The position numbers and the translations under genes are program-made. A stretch of DNA of 64,000 nt, taken from Myxococcales bacterium. GTDB lineage: Bacteria > Myxococcota_A > Polyangia > Polyangiales > Polyangiaceae. Below the pieces are notes generated by a model. The model saw nothing but the letters and a program-made list of their open reading frames with translations, was not told the origin of the DNA and searched no databases. This document shows, in pieces, positions 17,779 through 25,163 of the stretch (positions are counted from its first letter, which is position 1; the number at the start of each line of letters is the position of its first letter). The stretch is from the NCBI GenBank assembly GCA_016712525.1, contig JADJQX010000006.1, positions 1,137,840 through 1,201,839 of the forward strand, in the 5' to 3' direction.

Positions 17779-18672
17779 TTACGTCCCGTTCTCGTACCGG
17801 ATCGCGCCGGCGTGCGAGGCGTCGTACCCGGCGAGACGGGCCAGGGCGCGCCGGAAGGTGGCGGTCTGGGCGACCTCGCACGTCGCGATGGCGGCCTTGG
17901 TGCCGAGATCTTCGGCGAAGAGGAGCAGCTCGTAGGGCTCGCGGGCGATCGTGAGGAACCGGAGCCCCGCGCGCTCCGCCCACGCGGCGGTCGTGAGGGC
18001 GAGGTCGGCCTCGCCGCGGTGGACGGCGAGCACGGCGTCCCGGTGCGAAGGGTAGGCGGTCTCGGCGAAGGCGAGGCGCTCGCGTGTGAGCGTTGCGTCG
18101 GCGAGGGCTCGATCGAGGTGCCCGCGGATGCCCGCGCTCGGAGGCCTTCCCGCGAGGTGCTTTCGTTCGAGGGCGCGGAGCGACGACGGCGCCTTCTTCG
18201 CCGCGAGCCCGACCTCGCGCGTGACCAGGTGGATGCGCGCGAGGCGCACGTCGGCGAGGGCGCGTGGCGGTGGGCCCCCGTGGTACGCCGCGAAGAGCAC
18301 CTCGCGGCGTTCGAGGGCGGAGCGCGCCGAGGTCGCGTCGGCCTGGACGAAGCCGAGGTATGTCCCGCGCGCGCGGAGCGCTTCGAGGAGAACGTCCACC
18401 ACGACGTCGCCGTTCGCGGCGAGGAGCGGCGGTGGCCCTGCGCGGAGAGCCATGGTCTCGGGCCGCTCGGGCGCCGGCTCGGTCCGCGGGGCAGGCGCGT
18501 CCTTCGCGACGGGCTCGCCGGCCCACGCGCGCACCTCGGCCTCGACGAAGCGCCACTCAGAGCCCACCCGATGCGCTGGCAGCCCACGCGCGAGCAGCCG
18601 ATACACCTGCTTCGGGTGCACCCGGAGGAGCTTCGCGACGTCACGCGTGAGGAGCAGAGGGCGAGAGGTCAC
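17779..18672 (-). CDS. Regulator: excisionase-type HTH fused to a periplasmic-binding-like domain
   Basis: The 297-residue cytoplasmic protein starts with a MerR/excisionase-type HTH at about 3-55 (LLLTRDVAKLLRVHPKQVYR ... VGSEWRFVEAEVRAW). A linker leads to a PBP-superfamily domain at about 85-290 (YLGFVQADATSARSALERRE, HLVTREVGLA, HRDAVLAVHRGEADLALTTA). This architecture (helix-turn-helix plus PF12727-like PBP) is known from putative molybdenum-cofactor/molybdate-related regulators. It lies 92 bp upstream of the uptake operon on the same strand and probably senses its substrate. GTG 18672 gives the canonical HTH start and has TACCCT 6 nt upstream. Confidence 0.8.
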   Translation of the reverse strand: MTSRPLLLTRDVAKLLRVHPKQVYRLLARGLPAHRVGSEWRFVEAEVRAWAGEPVAKDAPAPRTEPAPERPETMALRAGPPPLLAANGDVVVDVLLEALRARGTYLGFVQADATSARSALERREVLFAAYHGGPPPRALADVRLARIHLVTREVGLAAKKAPSSLRALERKHLAGRPPSAGIRGHLDRALADATLTRERLAFAETAYPSHRDAVLAVHRGEADLALTTAAWAERAGLRFLTIAREPYELLLFAEDLGTKAAIATCEVAQTATFRRALARLAGYDASHAGAIRYENGT

Positions 18673-18710
18673 CGAGACAGGGTAGACGAGGTGCGAGCTC
18701 TCGCGAACGG

Positions 18711-19382
18711 TCAACGGCTCATCGCCTCGAGGAACCCGAGGTGCGGGAGGTGCTTCGAAGACGACTGCGCGGCGAGGTACTTCCGAAGGGCCGGCTTCCC
18801 GTGCCCGTAGCCCTGTCGGTGGGCGTTCTCTTTCGCCGTCTCGAGGGCAACCTTTCGCATCCGCGGAAGCTCCGCGCCGTTCAGGCCAAGGGTCTCCTCG
18901 ACGTCCCTGCGAACCGCGGCGTCGTCGGACGTGATGTAGATCTCGGAGACACCCGGAGCTGTGTCCCGGCGCTCGTAGCGCACACGGTTCACACTCACTC
19001 TGCTCGTGGGGTCGACCGTGATCACCGTCTGGTGTTGCGCGGAGTCGCACGTGCGTGAATCGTTGCAGGACCCGAGCAGGTTCTCCCACGTGAGAGCCGA
19101 GCCCGGCGCTTCGTCCAGCGGCGTTCGATGCGCGATCCGCATGTTGTGGGTCGTGGTCTGGGTAGCACCTTCACCGAACGTTCGGCCGGGCTTGCCCGTT
19201 TGGATGCGTCGCTCGCAGAACGCGCAGAGGTAGCCCTGCTCCTTCGCGAGCGACAGACGCACTTCGTCCTTGTCTAGGCTGTTGAAGGCCGCGCGCGCCT
19301 TCTCGGTCGTGTCGAGCTCGGGCTTGTCGCGACAGGCCTGCGTGATGGTTTCGGGGGCGGGCCCCTTCTGCACGTACCTCAC
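18711..19382 (-). CDS. ptuB: PtuB-like HNH nuclease of a Septu defence system
   Basis: The 223-residue protein has the TIGR02646/PtuB pattern: Zn-binding pair in CAFCERRI (near residue 50), then RIAHRTP supplying the catalytic His, WENLLGSCND with the HNH Asn, and the second Cys region CDSAQHQ. The C-terminal half is helical. Its GTG start overlaps the ptuA stop (GTGA), so the ATPase and nuclease are made together as in Septu. In that family PtuA oligomers hold PtuB and release nuclease activity on infection. The motif order is clear; the less usual RIAHRTP in place of the common EHxxPK is a variation to note. Confidence 0.85.
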   Translation of the reverse strand: MRYVQKGPAPETITQACRDKPELDTTEKARAAFNSLDKDEVRLSLAKEQGYLCAFCERRIQTGKPGRTFGEGATQTTTHNMRIAHRTPLDEAPGSALTWENLLGSCNDSRTCDSAQHQTVITVDPTSRVSVNRVRYERRDTAPGVSEIYITSDDAAVRRDVEETLGLNGAELPRMRKVALETAKENAHRQGYGHGKPALRKYLAAQSSSKHLPHLGFLEAMSR

Positions 19383-20596
19383 GACGCCGTCTCTTCCCCG
19401 GTTGGCTCCTCTTCGGGCGGAATGAACCCGGCCTGGAGCTCGACCTCGGGATCGAAGCCCTCGACCTCGTCCCGAAGCTCCGCAACGAGTGTGCGCGCCT
19501 TGGCGAAGTCGTCGGCGTCGACGGCTCGTTGGAGCGCGATGATCTTCGTCGCTACCTCGCTTGGGCGACCGCTGTCTCCGAAGGCGCTCTCGAGGATGCT
19601 GTTCGTGTCTCGCTTCCAGGTCCCCGCGTCGAGCGGCTTCTGCGCGAACCCCTCGAGGAGCCGCACGCTGCGTCGATGGACGCTCGAGAGCACCTGCGGC
19701 GAGTGAGTGGAGACGACGAGCTGCGCGTTGGGGAAGGCCGCGCGCAGGCGGCCGAGGATCTGGCGCTGGAGGCCCGGGTGGAGGTGCAGCTCGAGCTCGT
19801 CGACGAGCACGATCACCTCGCGCTCGAGCGGCGCCGGATCGTCCGGGGCGATTTGCACCATGCGCCGCGCCAAGTCGCCGGCCATCGCCACGAGGCACTT
19901 CTCGCCGTCGGAGAGCTGTGAGACGTCGAGGGTCTCTCCGCCTCGCTCGATCACCATGCGCTGCGGGCGCCGCTCGATCCGAAGGCTCTTGCCGCCCGGA
20001 AAGAGCCTCTCGATCGCCTCACGGACGAACGAGAGGCGCGCGTGGAGGACGCCGTCCGCAGGTGGGCGAAGTCGCTCCTCGTTCTCGAGATCCTCTTCAC
20101 GGCGGTACCACTCGAAGAACCCGCGGAAGTTGCTCGCGCCGTCCTCGAGCGCGCCGTCGTACGCGGCGAACGCGTCGAAGGCTGTCTCGTCCTCACTCGC
20201 GTGGATGCGCGACGGGATGTCGAGGGCGCTGCGGTTGGTCGGGAAGTAGAGGGCGAGCGGAGGAGATCCCGACTTTGCTGGGATCGCCCCTTGGATGCTG
20301 GCGCTCGGGTCGGAGGTCGCCGTCCACGATCCAGTCTCGTTCCCTTGTGAGACTCCGACCGTCACCCTAGCGACGGTCGCGCCGAGGCGCACGTCGCGAC
20401 GCCTGGGGTGAGCGTCGGTCCACGCTCCCTCGCGGTGCAGGGCGTGCACCTGCGAGAGCATCATGGCGATCGCGTCGAGGATGCTGGTCTTGCCGGCGCC
20501 GTTGACGCCTACGAGCACCGTCACGTCCGGCTCGAAGGTGAGGTCGAGCGAGGCGAAACCGCGGAAGTCCGTCAGCGACAGGGACGTGAGGCGCAT
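19379..20596 (-). CDS. ptuA: PtuA-like AAA/ABC-type ATPase of a Septu defence system
   Basis: The 405-residue SMC/ABC-like ATPase has Walker A GVNGAGKTS at residues 30-38 and RGF motif LTDFRGFASLDL at the N-terminus. The signature-like LSDGEKCLVAMAGDLARRM, Walker B with DE in VIVLVDELELHLHP, and H-loop VVSTHSPQVLSSV follow in order. The middle insertion is short, typical of PtuA rather than OLD nucleases, and no Toprim domain is present. It pairs with the overlapping HNH gene. The region upstream carries the 42-bp repeat array; TAGCGT lies 9 nt before the ATG as a possible -10. Confidence 0.88.
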   Translation of the reverse strand: MRLTSLSLTDFRGFASLDLTFEPDVTVLVGVNGAGKTSILDAIAMMLSQVHALHREGAWTDAHPRRRDVRLGATVARVTVGVSQGNETGSWTATSDPSASIQGAIPAKSGSPPLALYFPTNRSALDIPSRIHASEDETAFDAFAAYDGALEDGASNFRGFFEWYRREEDLENEERLRPPADGVLHARLSFVREAIERLFPGGKSLRIERRPQRMVIERGGETLDVSQLSDGEKCLVAMAGDLARRMVQIAPDDPAPLEREVIVLVDELELHLHPGLQRQILGRLRAAFPNAQLVVSTHSPQVLSSVHRRSVRLLEGFAQKPLDAGTWKRDTNSILESAFGDSGRPSEVATKIIALQRAVDADDFAKARTLVAELRDEVEGFDPEVELQAGFIPPEEEPTGEETAS

Positions 20597-20710
20597 GGCC
20601 TCGACACGCTACCAGAGGCCGCGCACGCACTCCGCGGCCCTCGCGAGAGGAGCGATCTGGCGACCGGAGGCGAGCCAGAGAGGGGCGGTCCAGCCATCTC
20701 TCGCTCCACC

Positions 20711-20974
20711 CAACCCCGACCGCGTCCCTCCCCAAAAATCTCCCCACCCACCCGGTCGCGACCGGCCCTCGACCCAAAAATCTGCCCCTTCACCCGGTCG
20801 CGACCGCCTCTGTGCGCAAAAATCTCGCCTCCAACCCGGTCGCGACCGGCCTCTGACGCAGATTTTTCGCCTCCAACCCGGTCGCGACCGCCTCGACGGC
20901 CAAAAATCTGGGCTCGGACCCGGTCGCGACCGGCTTTTTCTGCGGAAATCTGCGTGTTGGCCCGGTTCGTGGCG
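20711..20974. repeat. Array of 42-bp tandem repeats with palindromic cores
   Basis: The 12-bp palindrome CGGTCGCGACCG occurs at 20753, 20795, 20837, 20879 and 20921, exactly 42 bp apart. Degenerate units at 20711 and 20963 keep the same register. Most units also contain the block AAAAATCT about 10 bp after the palindrome; in the unit at 20837 that block is inverted (AGATTTTT), and the last is shortened. No stop codon interrupts it in several frames, but it lies in the 478-bp gap upstream of ptuA and downstream of the 255-residue gene, so a non-coding role seems more likely. The rest of the gap (20597-20710, 20975-21074) shows nothing else. Confidence 0.85.
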
Positions 20975-21074
20975 GGCTGCTGAGCACCTGCCGGCGTCTC
21001 CGTCCCCATGTGCGCGAAACGAAACGAGGCGGAGCCCTCGCGAGCCCCGCCCCGTCGTTGCCGTCGGCAGTCGG

Positions 21075-21842
21075 TCAGTCGGTGGGGCCGGGCTCGCCTT
21101 CGGGGGCCTTCTCGGGGGCGGCGGCCTTGGGGCGGCGGGCCTTGGCGGTCTCGGCCTCGAGCGGGCCGAGCACGTCGGCGCGCGTCTCCGCGGAGGGGGC
21201 CGAGAGCTCGAAGACGGTCGTCAGCGCGGACACGGCGGCGATCCACGCGTTGCGCGCGGCGACGGCGTCGGTGCCCTTCGACTCGGCGGGCGTGGCGGCG
21301 AGGCGCGTGCGTTCGGTCTCGGTGCGACCGAGCTCCTTCGCGATCTTCTTCCAGCGCGCGACGTCGTCGGCGAGGGTGCCGTCGGGCGTGGAGATCGAGG
21401 CGAGCGTGGCGAGGTGCACGTCGGTGAGGCGCTGGTCGACGAGCGTGGCCTGGCCGGCCTCTTCTTTGTAGCTGGCTTGCGCGGCGGCGAAGCCTGCAGG
21501 GAACACGGCGCGGCCGGCCTCGAGGTACGCCTCGGCCTGCTCGGGGGACTGGGACGCATCGGAGAGCGCGGTGCACACACCGAAGATGCGGCGCACGTAC
21601 GCGTCGTGATCGCGATCGAGCTCGACGCACCGATCGCTCAGCGCCTTGAGCTGGGCTTCACGGGCGCCGTTGCCCGTGCGGCCCTCGATGGCCTCGAGCG
21701 CCTCGTGGGCCGTGGCGACGAGAGGCACGAGGCCGGCCGTCGAGGGCAGGGCCATGAGCGCGGTGTGCGCCTTTCGCCGCGGCGTGACCATCTCGGCCGA
21801 GATGTGGATCATCTCGGCGCTGCTGAGCGACTTGAAGTTCAT
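21075..21842 (-). CDS. Helical protein of unknown function within the defence island
   Basis: The 255-residue product is not recognised. It is predicted almost entirely helical and Ala/Glu/Leu-rich, with no signal peptide or membrane segment, and an acidic, Pro/Lys/Ala-rich tail (EKAPEGEPGPTD). The start is supported by GGGAGGA about 11 nt upstream, one of the few strong Shine-Dalgarno sites here. It sits between ptuAB (same strand, across the repeat array) and the divergent AAA ATPase pair. Whether it belongs to either defence module is open. Confidence 0.7.
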   Translation of the reverse strand: MNFKSLSSAEMIHISAEMVTPRRKAHTALMALPSTAGLVPLVATAHEALEAIEGRTGNGAREAQLKALSDRCVELDRDHDAYVRRIFGVCTALSDASQSPEQAEAYLEAGRAVFPAGFAAAQASYKEEAGQATLVDQRLTDVHLATLASISTPDGTLADDVARWKKIAKELGRTETERTRLAATPAESKGTDAVAARNAWIAAVSALTTVFELSAPSAETRADVLGPLEAETAKARRPKAAAPEKAPEGEPGPTD

Positions 21843-22003
21843 CGAGCACCGTCCTCCCGTGGAAAAAAGAAGGGGCGATGTCCCTCACCACCCCCCTTGG
21901 GCTCGAACATTAAGCGTGGTGAATAGGCGTGTCGAGGGGGAAAAGGGCTCGGGTGGCCCGGGAGGCAAGCCGGTCGCGCCAGTGTCGCCCGTGACTGAAC
22001 CCT

Positions 22004-22042
22004 GGCCCTCCAAGAGGGCCGAGCACGCGATAAGGTGGCGCC
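22004..22042 (+). promoter_or_regulatory. Promoter and operator-like dyad of the AAA/nuclease pair
   Basis: GGCCCTC (22004-22010) and GAGGGCC (22014-22020) form a perfect 7-bp inverted repeat around CAA. TAAGGT (22031-22036) is followed by 6 nt and the ATG at 22043, so the dyad sits where the -35 box would be. That position favours an operator over a terminator. Confidence 0.55.
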
Positions 22043-23152
22043 ATGGTCCTCACGCGGCTTACGGTCGAGAACTTCACGGTCTTCGGGCCCGGGCGGACGA
22101 CGTTTGACCTCTCGAGCGGGGTGAACGTGCTGGTCGGCGAGAACGGCACGGGCAAGACACACCTGCTCAAGCTCGTGTACGTCCTGTCGCGTGTGAGCGA
22201 GGAGCACGGGCGTCGGCAGGTAGCGGCCGCACCGCGACCGCATACGAACCTCGCCCGACCCGAGTCGAGCGACCCCGATCAAGGAGCCACGCAGAACGAG
22301 GGAATCGACCGGTGGATCGCGACTGATTTGAACGAGGTCTTCTTGCCCGATTCGCTAGGAAGCTTCGCACACCGGAGCGGCGAACCTTGCGTGATCTCGG
22401 CGGAGTGGGGGCGCGACGTGGCCGTCTGGATCAACATCGGCAAAGACGGCCGGATCGGGGCGACGCTCCGAGGCCAGCACCGTGGTGCGCAGCCCTCCCT
22501 GTTCTTGCCCTCGCGCGAGCTGCTCACGATTTACCCGGGTTTCGCGGCGGCTTGGCTCCGTCGTGAGTCGTCCTTCGATCGGACGTACCTCGATCTGTGT
22601 TTGGCGCTCGGCCTGCGCCCCCTGCGGCCCGAAGCTCGCGCGGGGGCCATCGAGGACCTCGCGACCGTGCTCGAAGGTACGTTGAAGGGCCCCGTGACCA
22701 TGGAGGGGGACCGCTTCTACCAGCAGCAGCCCAGAGGCCCCATGGAGGTGACCATGGTGGGCGAGGGCGACCGGAAGATCGCGATGCTCGCGTACCTCTT
22801 GCGGAACGGGTCCCTCGCTCCGGGAGGGCTCCTCGCGTGGGACGAGCCGGAGGCGAGCCTTAACCCGAAGCGGGCGAACCTGATGAGCAAGGTCGCGTTC
22901 GACCTCGCACGGGCAGGGATTCAAGTCGTCCTCTCGACGCACGACTACGCGCTCTGCTCCGAGCTCGACCTCGCGGCGAAGAGAGGCTCCGAAGAGAAGC
23001 TCGCGTTCTTCGGTTTGAAAGAGGGCGACCGTCACGTCGAGGTGGAGCGCTCCCCGAGCTTCCTCGGCCTCAAGGGGAATCCCATCCTCGAAGCCTTCGC
23101 GGACATCTATGACCGCGAAGAGGCATGGCACCGAGGCGAGGGCGCGCCGTGA
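22043..23152 (+). CDS. AAA/ABC-type ATPase of a putative two-gene defence module
   Basis: The 369-residue cytoplasmic ATPase opens with TRLTVENFTVFGPG, typical of RecF/AAA_15-21-like ATPases. It has Walker A GENGTGKT at residues 32-39, Walker B plus catalytic Glu in LLAWDEPEASLNPKRANL and H-loop VVLSTHDYAL. The signature region VGEGDRKIAMLAYLL is degenerate compared with the LSxG of ABC proteins. A central LFLPSRELLTIYPGF motif is distinctive. There is no Toprim nuclease domain and no long coiled coil, so it is not OLD/GajA. Its stop overlaps the next gene as GTGA. The pairing with a small nuclease-like protein suggests an ATPase sensor plus effector. Confidence 0.85.
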   Translation: MVLTRLTVENFTVFGPGRTTFDLSSGVNVLVGENGTGKTHLLKLVYVLSRVSEEHGRRQVAAAPRPHTNLARPESSDPDQGATQNEGIDRWIATDLNEVFLPDSLGSFAHRSGEPCVISAEWGRDVAVWINIGKDGRIGATLRGQHRGAQPSLFLPSRELLTIYPGFAAAWLRRESSFDRTYLDLCLALGLRPLRPEARAGAIEDLATVLEGTLKGPVTMEGDRFYQQQPRGPMEVTMVGEGDRKIAMLAYLLRNGSLAPGGLLAWDEPEASLNPKRANLMSKVAFDLARAGIQVVLSTHDYALCSELDLAAKRGSEEKLAFFGLKEGDRHVEVERSPSFLGLKGNPILEAFADIYDREEAWHRGEGAP

Positions 23153-23727
23153 AGCGACCGTTCGAGGGGGATGGGATACGCTTCGAGGTCGACGACGCAG
23201 AGTGGCAGGCCTTCGAGAAGTGGGACGCTACCTCGGCCTACCGCGCGGGGCTCGCGAAGCTCGACGGGTCGGCCGCCGTGGACTTTGTGGGGGTCAAGGC
23301 GGGCTCGATCCACTTCATCGAGGCCAAGGTGTACACGGGCACACCGAGCGAGCCCTACGCGCACGCCATCGAGAACAAGAAGGCTCAAGTCGAGTCGCTC
23401 CCGCACAAGGTCGCGTGCAAGGTGCGCGACACCATCGCAGGGCTCGTGGCCGCACATCGCTCAGCCGAGCCTCCCGAGAGGTGGCTCATGGCCTGCGTCG
23501 AAGCCATGAGGAACCCTGCGCGCGCCATGCGCGTCGTCGTGTGGATCGTGGAGCCGGACCGTCGGCCCGGCGAGCCCGAGACCAAGCGAAAGGCGAACCG
23601 CAAGAACCGAGACGACCGGATCCGAGCGGCGCTGAGCTGGCTCAAGGCGAAGGTGACCGTGCTCGACCCCTCGCGCGAGACCTGCGTTACGGAGCTCGAC
23701 GTGCGTCGGTTGCCGATGTCGCCGTAA
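23149..23727 (+). CDS. PD-(D/E)XK-like nuclease candidate paired with the AAA ATPase
   Basis: The 192-residue protein is not assigned to a named family. It contains a possible PD-(D/E)XK core: D45 in AVDFVGVKAG, then E58 and K60 in IHFIEAKVYTG, spaced as in restriction-type nucleases. Downstream are a helix (KVACKVRDTIAGLVAAH) and a basic stretch (TKRKANRKNRDDR) that could bind nucleic acid. GTG 23149 is preferred to ATG 23125 because it overlaps the ATPase stop exactly (GTGA). The gene order resembles ATPase-effector pairs in anti-phage defence. Activity is inferred from three residues and context only. Confidence 0.7.
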   Translation: MKRPFEGDGIRFEVDDAEWQAFEKWDATSAYRAGLAKLDGSAAVDFVGVKAGSIHFIEAKVYTGTPSEPYAHAIENKKAQVESLPHKVACKVRDTIAGLVAAHRSAEPPERWLMACVEAMRNPARAMRVVVWIVEPDRRPGEPETKRKANRKNRDDRIRAALSWLKAKVTVLDPSRETCVTELDVRRLPMSP

Positions 23728-23851
23728 GTCCGCGCCCCGCGCTTCTCACGCACGCGTGACGCGAAGACATGGCCGCTAGCGCATACGTTGCGCGCGGGAG
23801 TCTCGCCGTCTCCCCGTGGCGCATTTCACTTGCGACCTTACATTCCACTTC

Positions 23852-24340
23852 ATGAAGGTCCGAATCCTCCTTGCGGTGCTCGTGGGCCTCGCGCTCGTCG
23901 CCGTAGTGGGGTCCGCGTCGGCCGAGCCCACGTCGGCGAAATACGTCGAGGGGAGGCTCCTCGCGCCGTGCTGCTACCAGCAGACGCTCGACATCCACGA
24001 GTCCGAGCTCGCCACCGCGCTGCGCGTCGAGATCGACGGCCGCGTCGCGCGGGGGGAGAGCGCCGCGGCCATCGAAGAGGACATGGTCGCCCGCTACGGC
24101 GAGCGCGTGCGCGCCGTGCCCAAGGGCGCCGAGCCGCGCGGGGCCATCACGATCGTGGGAGGCCTCGCCGTGCTCGCGTCGTTCCTTGGTATGCTCGGCC
24201 TCGTGCGCCGATGGTCGCGACGTGCGTCGAAAGAGAGCCCCGAGCCTGCGCGCTCGCGAGCATCGAGCCGCACGACGGATGTCGCGCTCGACCAACGCAT
24301 CGACGCCGATCTGCGCGCCCTCGACGACGCCAGCGCGTGA
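23852..24340 (+). CDS. CcmH-like cytochrome c maturation protein, stand-alone
   Basis: The 162-residue membrane protein has signal peptide/anchor MKVRILLAVLVGLALVAVVG cleaved after SASA, and a periplasmic CcmH domain with LAPCCYQQTLDIHESELA. A C-terminal membrane helix at about 92-115 and a charged cytoplasmic tail follow. Classical CcmH has LRCxxCQ; the vicinal CC with following helix is the variant seen in several delta-type lineages. No other ccm genes lie nearby. TACATT sits 7 nt upstream of the ATG, matching the local promoter pattern. Expected role is reduction of apocytochrome c or a thioredox partner. Confidence 0.75.
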   Translation: MKVRILLAVLVGLALVAVVGSASAEPTSAKYVEGRLLAPCCYQQTLDIHESELATALRVEIDGRVARGESAAAIEEDMVARYGERVRAVPKGAEPRGAITIVGGLAVLASFLGMLGLVRRWSRRASKESPEPARSRASSRTTDVALDQRIDADLRALDDASA

Positions 24341-24468
24341 CAGGCACGCGAGGGAGAACCGACGGCCCGCCGTTCGCCGCCCTTTGGGCTGGCACCCCCC
24401 ACCTCCCTCGACCAACTCTCAGCGCTTTCTCAGGGGAGCGGCCCCTCGGGGCGGCCGTACCTCGCGTC

Positions 24469-25140
24469 ATGCGCCACGCACGGAACGACGTCCCGAACCG
24501 AACCGCCCTCGCTCTCGCCTCCACCCTGATCGTCGTGTGTGCCCTCTCAGGCTGCGGGACCGCCGGTGACCCCGTAGGCCCGCAGACCCCGTGCGTGGGA
24601 GACGCCACCCCGTCGCCGACGGGGCCGACCTCGGAAGCGCCCGCGCCTCACCCCGGCGCGAGCACGACGGATGGCGGTGACGCTGGGGCGGCCGAACCGG
24701 AGGCTGCCGATGGCTCCGAACCGGGCGTCGGCGCGTTCAAGCCGTGGGCGATGGCCGCGGGGGATGCGCGGCTCGAACCTAGCCTCACCCACGATGCCGT
24801 CGTCGTCGTGCGTCCGGGGGCCTCGATCACGCTCGAGCTTCTGGCATCTTTCCAGGCAGCGTCGAGCTCCTACCGCGTCGTCACGGCCCTCCGCCCGGTC
24901 ACCAATCCGGGCTCCGGCGCCCCGTGGGAGACGTCGCGCTGGGCGGTCGGGGTCAACCCGACCACGCCGAATCCGCTGTCGATCGTGAGCGGTGGGGCGG
25001 TCTCGATCTACGTCGACGTGGGGTGCCCCTCCGGCGCCGAGTCCGAGGAGGTCGACCTCGTCGTCTCGCTGGTTCGGGAGGGCGCGTCGACCGGCACGCC
25101 GCGGAGCGTCGTCCTTCGCTTCGCGAAGAAGGCGATGTAG
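24469..25140 (+). CDS. Exported lipoprotein, unknown function
   Basis: The 223-residue product has signal peptide ending LIVVCALSGCG with lipobox LSGC. It has a long Pro/Thr/Ala/Gly/Asp-rich linker (about 30-95) and a beta-rich C-terminal domain (VVVVRPGASITLELLASF ... RSVVLRFAKKAM) that looks like a small beta-sandwich. TACCTC lies 5 nt before the ATG. It converges with the next operon 23 bp downstream. No family recognised. Confidence 0.72.
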   Translation: MRHARNDVPNRTALALASTLIVVCALSGCGTAGDPVGPQTPCVGDATPSPTGPTSEAPAPHPGASTTDGGDAGAAEPEAADGSEPGVGAFKPWAMAAGDARLEPSLTHDAVVVVRPGASITLELLASFQAASSSYRVVTALRPVTNPGSGAPWETSRWAVGVNPTTPNPLSIVSGGAVSIYVDVGCPSGAESEEVDLVVSLVREGASTGTPRSVVLRFAKKAM

Positions 25141-25163
25141 CCGCGACCCCCGCGACGATCGTG

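Noticed and set aside
18711..20596. Retron of the Ec78 type, which carries PtuA/PtuB-like effectors
   Set aside because: No reverse transcriptase gene or msr/msd-like RNA is visible on either side, so a stand-alone Septu pair fits better.
20711..20974. Possible CRISPR array
   Set aside because: The period is constant, but the segments between palindromes are similar to each other rather than unique spacers, and no cas genes are nearby.
22004..22020. Intrinsic terminator
   Set aside because: No T tract follows and no plus-strand gene lies upstream to terminate; its position over the -35 region suggests an operator.
22043..23727. Gabija or PARIS system
   Set aside because: The ATPase has no Toprim/OLD nuclease domain and the partner is neither a UvrD helicase nor a Toprim-like DUF4435 protein.
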